From: Flaccisagitta enflata
Lineage: Eukaryota > Chaetognatha > Sagittoidea > Aphragmophora
Length of the DNA: 64,000 nt
NCBI GenBank assembly: GCA_965153355.1
Contig: OZ231128.1
Coordinates: 15,872,001-15,936,000 of the forward strand
Direction: 5' to 3'
The translations under genes were made by a program, and so were the position numbers. A model generated the notes under the pieces. That model saw nothing but the letters and a program-made list of their open reading frames with translations. It ran no database searches and was not told the DNA's origin. This document shows, piece after piece, positions 23,186 to 32,876 of the stretch (the first letter of the stretch is position 1; each line of letters opens with the position of its first letter).

Positions 23186-23762
23186 ATTGAACAGGGGGAC
23201 TTTCATTCGTTTGTCCGTATGTTTGTTTGCCCTACCCCTTTGAGCTCAGGCCTTTAATAAAGCCTCTCAGTCCTTAACTCAGTCCTCTCAAGCCGGAAAT
23301 AAGCCCGCTTAGGCATCAAATCATCCCTCTTGGACCACAAATCAGCCATCTCAAGCCTCAAATTAGCCCTTTCAAGCTACAAATCAAGCCTTTCTGGCCT
23401 CAAATCAGTCCTTTTGAGCTGGAAATCAGCACTCTTAGGCCTCAAATCATCACTCTCGGGCCTCAAATAAGCCCTCTCAGACCTCAAATCATCCCTCTCA
23501 AGCCTCAAGTCAGCTCTTTAGGGCCTCAAGCCAGCTCTTTAGGGCCTCAAATAAGCCCTCTCAGGTCCATAATAACCCCTCTCAGCTCAGGCTCAAACCA
23601 GGGATGGACGGGTGGACAGACAAACAAACGAAAGTTTCCCTGCGTTCTACAGGACTTTGTCCTCTTCCGGGCCGCTGCCCTGCTTGCCCCCCCCTCAAAT
23701 TCACAATTATGCAAAGCAGGGCATTGGGTATCGCTGACCATAGATTGCCCCTGAGCGACCGG
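23186..23762. mobile_element. Family B element, left end truncated
   Basis: The left end begins only at 'acagggggactttcattcgt'. The right end is full ('cgttctacaggactttgtcc', 'tgcaaagcagggcattgggt', 'atcgctgacc'). The core is about 18 units of CCTCAAATCA(T/G)CCCTCTCAGG. Confidence 0.7.
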
Positions 23763-23923
23763 TTTTCTTTTTATGGCAATGAAGGGCCTATTTATCTGTT
23801 TAGACACAGTCATCTAGAGCAGGAGAGCTAGATGAGAATAAAAGAGCTGATTTACGATCCTCAATGGGCCCTTCCCGAGGGCTCAAAGGACCAAAAACTG
23901 CCAAAAAAAAGCGAAATCTTGAT

Positions 23924-24091
23924 ATTTTTAGTTGCGGACATGCAACTTTATAAGAGGCTTTCTCCGTCCGTCCGTCCGTTGGTCTGTTGGTCCGTTGGTC
24001 CATCCGTAATGATCAAGTTGGAAAGTGTGAAAACGAGCATTTCCGCCCTGCCCACCCGTCCACAACTGGTGGCCGTTTATCCAGCCTTGTT
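23924..24091 (+). mobile_element. Family A element
   Basis: TTTTTAGTTGCGGACATGCA, 'actttataagaggctttctc', (CGTC)n core, 'gcatttccgccctgcccac', end 'gtttatccagccttgtt'. Confidence 0.75.
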
Positions 24092-24165
24092 CATGTTTTA
24101 TTTGTTTTGCTTCAAAGTAGACAAACTGGTTCATCATACCTACATAATATTTATGGAAAAATAAC

Positions 24166-24330
24166 TTCATTCATTCATTCATTCATTCATTCATTCATTC
24201 ATTCATTCATCTATCCACTCATTAATCATTTTGTTCATTCATCCATTCATACATTGATTAATTTGTTGACTGATTTATTCATTCATTCATTCATTCATTT
24301 ATTGTTTCACTGACTGATGAATGAAACAAG
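24166..24330. repeat. (CATT)n tetranucleotide array
   Basis: About 45 bp pure, then degenerate CATTCATC/CATTGATT units to about 24300. Confidence 0.92.
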
Positions 24331-24839
24331 TTATTCACTCTTGGTAAAATCATCAATCTAGCTCTTTGCTTACACTTTTAATCCCAGACTTGCTACTGGA
24401 ACTGTACAAAAAATGATAGTGTTGGTTTAACGGCTAGTTGCTGCCTCATTTGCCATCTTTAATCCATGTTCAGCTGCCTATGTGTGGCAAGGTAAGGGGG
24501 TCGATTTAAAAGGGGTGGGAATGAAGCCTCTGATTTCATCATTTGAATTTTGGCATTGTGAACGCAATCAACTGTAAAATGAGGATTTTTCAGTTCTCTC
24601 CAAACAATCCTAGCAGTAGCTCAGGTTGATCAAGCTATAGAGTTGCTTGAGGGTTCAGTGCTTGGACAAAAGAAGAAAAACAATGCTGAAGCAAATGAGG
24701 TTGCCATTGGCACCTGAAAGAACGAGCTATAGTCAAAGAATTTTGGTTGGCTGAAAGAGTGGGTCAATTCAGATGGAAGAATCCAAGATTATTTCTTTAT
24801 GAGTTTGGCAATGGAGGAGAGCGCAGGATTTGTGCTTTT

Positions 24840-24960
24840 GGATCCAGGCGTTATAGCTGGATTTTTGGCCTTGATGCTAGGATTTGCACCATGAAGCTAG
24901 GATTTTCGCCACGAGGCTGGGATCTGGGCCTCGAGACTGGAATGAGCAAGGGGAGGGGAT
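24840..24960. repeat. Short GGCTNGGATTTNGGCC-type minisatellite
   Basis: About five degenerate units ('gatgctaggatttgcacc', 'gaagctaggattttcgcc', 'gaggctgggatctgggcc'), resembling the family C/B arrays. Confidence 0.6.
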
Positions 24961-24988
24961 GAAGAAGGAGAAGAAGAAGAAGAAGCAG

Positions 24989-25127
24989 AACAAGGCCAAG
25001 TCGGCCAATAAGGTGCAACATGTGGATCATCGAACAAATGCGTTACCCGACCGACCAACAGCCTGACTGACGAACCAACCGACCAACGGACAGCCAGTCA
25101 TGGAGGTGCTTTGTCGTACCTAAAAAT
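24989..25127 (-). mobile_element. Family A element, partial (reverse)
   Basis: 'aacaaggccaagtcggccaa', GACCGACCAACAG core, 'gctttgtcgtacctaaaaa'; the middle block is missing. Confidence 0.55.
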
Positions 25128-25300
25128 TCCCCATATGTCATGGGTCGCGGGTCATGGGGCATGGGCCATGGACTTCTTTGGGGCCGCTGCCCAAAAACAG
25201 GTTTACTGGCCTTGTTTCAGTTGCCAGAAGACGGATCAATGACGGCTGGATTGAAAAAACCAATCCTCGGATCTTATTTTGGGTTCAATTTGATGAATTT

Positions 25301-25433
<133 letters not shown>

Positions 25434-25856
25434 AAAAATCAATTTATACCTCATGTCCTATATATCATTGACTAAAGGCGCTAGACAGAAAAGTGGAAAA
25501 ATTCAGATCGCTACCTCTCCCTCCTTCTCCTCCTCCTCCTCCTCCTCCTCCTCCTCCACCACCACAACCCCTCAATCACTTCATTTCCTCCTGCTATGTA
25601 ATTGACACATCAATTGGGCCCATTAAAGTATTTATAGGTTTTGTTTTCAGAGTTCAATAAGGGCTGTTTACTTAAACCCAACCGGCACATATAGCGAAAA
25701 TCTTGAAAAATCATGAAAATCTCATTTGCATATTGTGGTCAAATTCCGCGCAACTAGACCATTCAAAATTGACCCTAAACTGATTCAATCTCATTCCTAA
25801 GACTCATACCCGTCATAAAAATCCCCCATGAGGTCTGTGAAAATGAATCCTAACAC

Positions 25857-26067
25857 CTGACTACGCCCTACTCTACAACCCCCTTTGTCAGTCCATCCGT
25901 CCGTCTGTCAGTCAGTTGGTCGGTCTGTTGGTCTATTGGTCGGTCGCTCCCTATCTTACTTTTTTTAATGATTTTATTTCTCTGACCCAAAAATGGTCTA
26001 GTGGCCTCAAATATGGCCGCTGCCCACCTGCACATGACTTTTGTAGCCATGTATCTGGCCTTGTTTT
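25857..26067 (+). mobile_element. Family A element in the right arm of family C
   Basis: 'tactctacaaccccctttgt', GTCC/GTCAGTCAG core, 'gctgcccacctgcacatgac', end 'tgtatctggccttgttt'. Inverted counterpart of the copy at 20757. Confidence 0.7.
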
Positions 26068-26194
26068 ATTACAAATCTTGCTTAGAATACTTTTCAAACC
26101 AGTCGTGGTAAATATGATAATGCAGCTACTCAGTTGTTTTTGTGTTTTATGTAAGGCCCTAATCTCAGCCTTAAAGCCCAATTCTAAACCTTGC

Positions 26195-27090
26195 TGCTAA
26201 ATTTCTGGCCTCGAGACCCAAATTCAAGCCTCAAGGCCCAATCCCCTGCCTTGAGGTCCAAATCCCAGCCCCAGGGCCCAAATTCTAGCCTTCTGGCCCA
26301 AATTCCGTTCCCATATCCCATGTCTGAGGCCCAGGTTTCAACCCAAAAGCCCAAATCCCCAAAGCATTGACACCATCAACAGATCGCCCAAGGGCAATAT
26401 GTGGTCAGCGATACCCGTTACCCTGCTTTGAGTGATTGTGAATTGGAATGAGGTGAATTGGAGTGAGGGGAAGCAGGGCAGCGGCCCCGAAGGGGACAAA
26501 GTCCTGTAGAACACAGGGGGACTTTCGTTCGTCTTGCCTGAAGAACTAGATGAGATGCTATAGGGGGCTGACTGAAGGCCTTCAAGAGCCTAAACTGAGG
26601 TCTAAGAAGGCTGATGTGAGGCCTGAGAATGCCAATCGGAAGCTTGAGAGGGCTGACTGGAGGCTTGAGAGAGCTGGATTAAGGCTATAAAGGTCAGAGG
26701 ACTGAGAGCAATAAATTGAGGCTTAGATAGCTGAGGCCTGATTTGAGGCCTGAAGTTTTGAGGGAGCCTAATTTGAGGCCTGAGAGGCTTAATTTGAGGC
26801 CTGAGAGGCCAGGTTTGAGGCCTGAGAATTTGGATTTGAGGCCTGAGAAGCCTAATTTGAGGCCTGAGAGGCCAGGTTTGAGGCCTGAGAGGTTGGATTT
26901 AAGCCTTGCTGCCAAATTTGAGCCTGAGACCCAATTTCAGGCCTCAAGGCCCAGTCCCCTGCCTTGAGGCCCAAATCCCAGCCCCAGGGCCCAAATTCCA
27001 ACCTTCTGGCCCATATTTCATTCCCATATTCCAGGTCTAGGGCCCAAGTTTCAACCCGAAAGCCCAAATCCGCAAAGCATTTACACCATC
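26195..27090. repeat. Family B copy between two approximately 190-bp direct repeats
   Basis: A stretch ending 'caaagcattgacaccatcaa' (about 26195-26378) recurs at about 26900-27090 ('caaagcatttacaccatcaa'). Between them lies a family B left end ('gatcgcccaagggcaatatg', 'gtcctgtagaacacaggggg') plus an array of GAGGCCTGAGA(G/A)GCC. The second family B end is missing. Confidence 0.65.
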
Positions 27091-28019
27091 AAAAACCGTT
27101 AGTCCAGAACAAGCTAAAAGCCCCCCTGTGTTCTAAAGAACTTCAAACCATTAAGGGCAGCTGGTGCTGCCCTGCTTCCTCTCACTAAAACACTAGATTT
27201 CAATCCTGAAGCCCATGTTCTTATAGTGTAGCAGTGAGGCCATAATCAAGGCCTTGAGTCTTTACTTGAGATAAGGATCACTGATTGAAAGGCCAATTGA
27301 CAGACACACAGGCCAACAGATGGACCGACTTACATATTAAGACTCCTAAGCAGATTATAGGAGCCAAGGAGGTATCTAAAGTCAAAATCAGACTGAAAAA
27401 GGTGGTGGGAAAATTGTTCCAAATCACAAAGATATTGTTCCAGTTTGACCAGTCATAACTCGGCCATTTTTTGACGGATTCACTAAAAATTTGTGACGGT
27501 TTGAAAGAGCTTCAAAAAATCTTTAAAATGGGACCAGTCTGGCATTTCTAGCTTTATTTGTTCAAAAGTTACGAGCAAGACAAGTAAATTGTCGCAAAAA
27601 TGGGAAAAATTCCATAACCAAGATAATTGTCCAAAATCCCTATAAAATTGCTCATGTTTGACATGTTATATCTCAATTATTTTTGAACGGATTTACAAAA
27701 AATTGGTGACAGTTGGAAAGATCTTGAAGAGATCTTCAAAATGGGACCAATCCGGCATTTCTAGCTCAACTCGTTCAAAAGTTACAAGCAAAACAAGGTT
27801 GCTTGTCCAAAAAATGGGAAAGTTCAGTGACCTGTTCCTCATGAAGGTAAAAAATGTGAATATTTCAAAAAGCGCCCCAGGAATTTTTTTGCACTCATTT
27901 GCCATGGAATATACATGGGCTGGACCACTAGAAACCGTCATAAAAGTGGCAGTTCTCCTAGTTTAAACATCAAGGTGGAGATACAGAACAGTGAATGGTG
28001 AAAAAAGAGAAAAAAATTT

Positions 28020-28140
28020 ATCACGTAAAAAGGCTGGAAGCCATCACTCCAAATTACCTCCAGAAACTCTACAAATTGCTGAACTGGATAGTGGCGGTAG
28101 TAATTGAGCCAAAGAGAGCCTGCATCCATTATATATTGAT
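28020..28140 (+). pseudogene. Possible Tc1/mariner transposase C-terminal remnant
   Basis: An open stretch resembles the C-terminal end of Tc1-like transposases: an Ile-Thr-Pro-Asn-Tyr-Leu-Gln-Lys-Leu block, then a Val-Ala-Val-Val-Ile block and a final His-Tyr, with the usual Ser-Met-Pro step degraded. Only about 35 residues remain and the catalytic region is absent. It lies in the 200-bp segment separating the two inverted blocks at the right edge of family C. Confidence 0.35.
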
Positions 28141-28429
28141 TTGCGTTCAACTGATATACGTAATTGTGTCAAAAAATGATATAAATTCTTAGGTGGAAAG
28201 ATTTCTATTTCCTAGATAGTAATAGGAAAATAGGAGAATAAATCATAAAAAGTTTAATAAAGGTTGTGGTGGAGAAGATACAGTGTAGTGAAATGACAGT
28301 ATTGATAGGACAGGTAAGGATAGGTGAAGATGAGGAAGAGGATAGGTCATGTGATCAACAGGGCTTCAGTGGTCCAAAGGTACAGGTGAAGATAGTTGAA
28401 ATAAAGGAAAAACAAAAGGTCAAAGAAGG

Positions 28430-28730
28430 TAGAGGGTAGAGGGAGATATGCGATAAAATAAACAAAAGGTAGTGAGTGGGGTAGGAAGGAAGGTAGGGGT
28501 TGGTAGGAGATTGGGTAGGAGGGTAGGTAGGAGATGGGGTTAGTTAGATAGGAGAAGGTAGGATGTATGGGTAGAAGGGTAGGCAGGGGTAGGTAGGTGG
28601 GAGGTTGGAGTAGGTAGGTAGGAGGTAGGGCTGGGTCAAAGGTGGGGGTAGCAGAGTGGGTGGGAGGTAGTGGTAGGAGGGTAGGAAGAAGGTAGGGGTA
28701 GGTTGGGGGAGAAACTTAGATCAGGAGTAG
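28430..28730. repeat. G-rich (GGTAGG)n minisatellite
   Basis: Degenerate GGTAGGTAGGAGGTAGGGGT units over about 300 bp; multiple G-runs on the plus strand could form quadruplexes. Confidence 0.8.
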
Positions 28731-28799
28731 AACGAAAGAGTCTTATTCCAAACCAACTTTAAGGCTATGTAAATAGTACAGAAAATTGGGAAGGAATAA

Positions 28800-29110
28800 G
28801 AAAAAACTTTAAATTTAAACTTAAAAACTAAAAACTTAAAAATTTTGAAAAATGAAAAAACTTTAAACTTAAATTTTTTAGAAAACTTAAAAAATTTTTA
28901 AAACTTTAAAACTTTGAAATTTTTTAAAAGATTTCCAAAAACTTTTAAAAATTTTTTTCAAAATTTTCAAAAAATTTTAAAATCCAAAAACTTAAAAAAC
29001 CTTTTCAAAACTTTAAGACTTAAAAACTTAGAATTTGAAACTTAAAATTCAAAACTTGAAATTGAAAATTTAACTAAAATGAAAACTAGAAGTCTTGATT
29101 TTTGAAAAAC
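28800..29110. repeat. A/T-rich AACTTAAAAATTTT low-complexity stretch
   Basis: Irregular (CTTAAAAACT)-type units; non-coding. Confidence 0.7.
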
Positions 29111-29293
29111 CTTAAAAATATATTCAAAACCTGTGAAAATCATAAGAGCAACCGGCATATTACCTATAGTAAGTCAAGCAAAAGAGTAAGCAACAACTGC
29201 TAAAGTCTATGTAAATAGTACACAAGCAACAGTTGCCAAATGCTAAAATCATTGAGGCTATGTAAATAGTCCACCATGCTTAAAGCAAAGACT

Positions 29294-30909
29294 CTAAGGT
29301 TGACTTAAGTAACTCAAAATATCACTTCGTGAGTCGAAACCGGGTACAGGCTGGGAGAAGGACATAGGGACAGGCAAGGCAGATTGACCAGATACAGGCT
29401 GGGAGAAGGACATAGGGACAGGCAAGGCAGATTGACCAGATACAGGCTGAGAGGATGTAGAGACATCTAAAGCAGATTGACTGTCACGGCGTTCATTCAT
29501 TATGTGTTTGAACCAGGCATTGAAATCAAAGGGAAGAGACCACTTTTGAAACTCAGAGATATACTTTCTTACTGCTTTACAAAATTCCTTTTCAAGCCGA
29601 GAGATAATGTAACCACGTCCTTTCAGAACAATACCTAAATGTCTAGTCCTTGTCTCAAAATCACAGCGATTAGAACACAACCTTTGGAATCGAATGACCT
29701 GACTGTAAAAAACTTGATAACATAGACCATTATCAATGTTGCTTTCAAGGAAGGGAAAAGAGATGACTTCAAAGGGGAAATGATCTGTCTTACAATAAAC
29801 CTTTGTAGTACAAATAGAGTTTGCAATGCTAACCTCCATATCAAGAACATTAGCCTTACTGGGATCTTCATTTTCCTGCGTTAACGACAAGCTCTGTGGA
29901 TAAATCTCTCTAGCAATATCAATGAAGTTGGGACAATTAAGAGTAGTGCAATCGTCTCTGTAACGTCTGAAAAACTTAAGCCTGCAAGCATCTTCCCTTA
30001 AACTGGAGGAGATCTTAGATTTAACGTAACGAAATTCATGAACCATCAAAGAGCAATCAGAGAGCCAACCAGAAATTTTGCCACCCATGATAATACCTTT
30101 TACTTGCTGAAAGATGTGACCAAAAGCCTTGATATATGTTTCTTTAACCAAAAAAGAAACCATATCTAAAACCTCACCAACTGTGTAAGAATCTGAGTCA
30201 CTAGCATTGGAAACCCAACGTGCCTTATCATAATCTATCTTGATACAACTCTTACCGCTATTTTTACTCAAAGTGTCAAGCAGCCATCGGATGTTGGAAA
30301 GCAGATGTTCATGATCAAACAGAGTGTAAAGTGTGGAGAAATCATTAATGGAAATGGAAGCAACCGAACCGTACGCACCATCAAACATATCTTTCACTTC
30401 AGTACTAGTCTCGACATCAAAGCAATATTTAATACCTGAGTAGCTCTCATATACCTTACAAAGGTTTCGAAAGTGTGATTTGCACATCTTCAGGATCTTG
30501 GCTACTTTATCATCCAGCATAGAAGTTACAGTATTCACATTACCGGCGATATATCTCATTTTTGGTGGGTTTTTATGAAATTTAGGTGTTTGATATAGAA
30601 CAGCTAAGTTGAGCTGTGAGCTAGGGGGAGTGATTGAAAATCTCAAAAGATCATTTTTTAATCTATCACAGACAACTTGTTCACTATCGGGGCAAAATAA
30701 ATAAGTTTCATTACCTGGTGTTGGATTGTTTAAACCTAATTCTTCAGCTAATCTTAAGAAATAAAATTTTTTACAAGTAAATGCATAGTTGCCTGCTGCT
30801 TTGTCAACTACGGTAATGACGAATTTTTCTTGTAACCTCTTTAATTCATTCAAACATGATCTTTTGCTTAATGTGGGTACATTAAACCTTGTATCTTTAG
30901 CAATTGATT
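29294..30909 (-). pseudogene. Penelope-like reverse transcriptase, C-terminal part (split by BEL/Pao insertion)
   Basis: An open frame of about 537 codons runs from the LTR junction to the stop at 29294. Counting from 30853, visible features are a DKA block at residues 17-19 (position of the DKG motif upstream of the RT core in Penelope-like elements), a Pro-Lys-Phe-His-Lys block near 90, motif A with Asp at about 171, motif B-like Gly-Ile-Ile-Met-Gly at 253, and catalytic Arg-Tyr-Arg-Asp-Asp at 297-301. The C-terminus has a 16-residue tandem repeat. The N-terminal part lies at 44169-44529 beyond the retrotransposon, and the frame is continuous if the insertion and one target duplication are ignored. 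Family assignment is by motif only. No endonuclease domain is seen. Confidence 0.7.
29347..29450. repeat. 48-bp tandem repeat in the RT C-terminus (2 copies)
   Basis: The 48-bp unit 'agattgaccagatacaggct...' is repeated twice nearly exactly and encodes the 16-residue repeat; a third, shortened unit is adjacent. Confidence 0.85.
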
Positions 30910-30914
30910 GTAAT
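30910..30914. repeat. Target-site duplication GTAAT (left)
   Basis: GTAAT adjoins the left LTR and recurs at 44169-44173 after the right LTR. 5 bp is usual for BEL/Pao. Confidence 0.9.
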
Positions 30915-31823
30915 TATATTTACGCCCACGAGTTTCAACTGGCACTGTCTATGAGCGTCTATCTGACTGACGACTTGTGGTGAAAGAAAGTTGGCCGATT
31001 GGAAAATAGGAAGGCGATCGTCTCGTTTATTCCATAAAAATTTCAACAACTGAAGAGAGGGGGAAAAATGAAAGGGAAAGTGGGCGTTAATTGTGATCAG
31101 CAAACGCAAAAGATAACATGAAATCGAGATAGGACACAATAAAGGACAGAAACAGCACATGACAACATGTTCATCTTCTTCAGAGCCCATGCCACCTGAT
31201 AATACCTGCCCCTGCCCCGGCCCATCCCATTAGATTCATCCATATCATCCCTATAGCAAGCTGATCGGGCAAGCGGTAAAAACCATGCTAAAATCCGGCA
31301 ATAAAAATGCAAAAGGGCAAAAGACAAAAATAACAGACCGGAAACAAGATAAAAACAACGTTAATAAAAGCAATGACGCGTCTATAAAACTTACTTTTAG
31401 GCCCACTTTCGTTGGTTTCAACCCACAGTCTGTCGAAGTCAAACTAACGTTAATTGTCCGTTCAGTTTATCTGCAATAAAAAGATGAGAGATTATTGAAA
31501 TTAGTGAATTCCAAGGGCGCATTCAATCGATCACGAAAATCAATCAATCACTTTAGGAAGCAATGCCGTAAATAAATAAAATCAATCAATCCAAAAATTG
31601 GATGATACGAAGGACGAGTTACGTATATTTGCCTACGTAGTAAAAACAAATGGCACAAAATCAAGGCGCAACCATATGGTTACCCATCTAGCGTTCAATA
31701 TAAAAAATGGCAAGAAACAAAAGACGCGGGCATTGAATAGTAGAGAAAGAGAAAAAGCCAAAAGCACGCAAAAGAGACAAAAGCACACATACCTAAGAAA
31801 CGGACGGACATACATTTCTAACA
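30915..31823 (-). repeat. BEL/Pao 3' LTR (909 bp)
   Basis: Direct repeat of 43266-44168. In element orientation it starts TGTTAGAAATG and ends GGCGTAAATATA. By eye there are about ten small differences between the LTRs, mostly 1-3 bp indels, plus one 9-bp replaced block. Short frames inside are not genes. Confidence 0.93.
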
Positions 31824-31838
31824 TTCTGCCCCATTTTT
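31824..31838 (-). promoter_or_regulatory. Polypurine tract
   Basis: On the element strand AAAAATGGGGCAGAA directly precedes the 3' LTR: a purine run with one T, in the expected place for plus-strand priming. Confidence 0.7.
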
Positions 31839-32876
31839 GGAATTTCACGAATTTCAAAAATCCGACATCAAGTTTCCAGTCGGGGAAACCCTACTAAAAA
31901 ACCGATACTACCTTCCTTAAAAAAATTTACATAGATACAGCCCCCGCCCCTCCCCCCCCGTCCACCGCCTCTTACATCCCCACCCTAACTATCAACAGAT
32001 CGACGACTGCACGAATGATGATTCCCGTCCGGAAAGGATCCACCACCAGCAAATTTTCAACGATCACGATGACGCGGATGGAGACGAGGCGGCGACGAGG
32101 AGGTTGAGGCACCCGTTCTGTAAAAGTTAAGGGGAAAGGGGGGGGGGAAGGGGAACGGGCCTTGGAGCACTCCAAGCCTGGGATTTGACTTGAGAGTGGA
32201 AAATAATGAGTAGGGGCATACTACTAAAACATGTCATACGAAAGTATTCGTAATAATGACTAAAAAGACCATGTCTAAAACAAACACAACAAAAATGTAC
32301 ATGTTCCAAAGAACCAAACAAAACAAGACAAAATTAATAAATTACTAACTATATAATAAAAACGAATCTGTTAAATAAAAGAAAAATTAGTAAGCATCAT
32401 GGAACGACCACATCACCTGCGCCTTCTCCATTACAGAGACGAGCGGGTCATTCCGGCTCCAACACCTCGTCAACTCGTGGGCGAAAGGCGATGAATGATG
32501 TCGTCAACGGCGACCGCATCGAAAGGCGCAGGTGGTGCAGCCGTCTGAGAGTGAATCCTCCCCGAAGGGAAGAAAAAGAAAGAGAAAGAACAGGGGCAGA
32601 TTGATTAGTAAAGTTCTTATCGTACACAGATTCAAATTTACCACAAAAACTCAACCTCAACCCTTCCCAAACCATGATACTTACGCGGGCGTTTTTCGCC
32701 AGGCCCCGGGGCGGACGTCATTCCCACGCCCCGGGTAGCGCCCCCGACTTGGCCGGCCTGTCCATCGATGGGATGAGGATGTGATGGTGGAATACGATCC
32801 TCAGCGAATGGCGGCGCTCTCCACGCCATGTTGCAAATTGGCAGCTAAATTGAACAGCAACTGGGCGTGGCACCAA
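31839..32876 (-). other. BEL/Pao 3' untranslated region
   Basis: About 1 kb between the third reading frame and the polypurine tract. Contains C-rich/G-rich patches (31940-31970, 32130-32155). Only short, unsupported frames. Confidence 0.6.

Larger units (their letters stand above)
18521..24761. repeat. Segmental duplication, copy 1 (direct)
   Basis: From GGGGAACAGCGCG onward this segment matches 57712-64000 almost base for base in the same orientation. Most differences are SSR length changes (the (CT)n and (TA)n near 18.7-18.96 kb) and small deletions in family A cores. It contains the left arm of family C, the 1.5-kb inner palindrome and a family B copy. The true right end is unknown because copy 2 runs off the window. 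Confidence 0.92.

Noticed and set aside
24747-24962. Possible 71-aa protein
   Set aside because: Half of it is a GGCTGGGATCTGGGCC-type minisatellite and no signal supports expression.
27658-27966. 102-codon frame recurring at 19.6, 27.7, 47.6, 51.9 and 58.9 kb
   Set aside because: The frame recurs because the repeat arm recurs; it is open on both strands and stops differ between copies, so a conserved protein is not supported.
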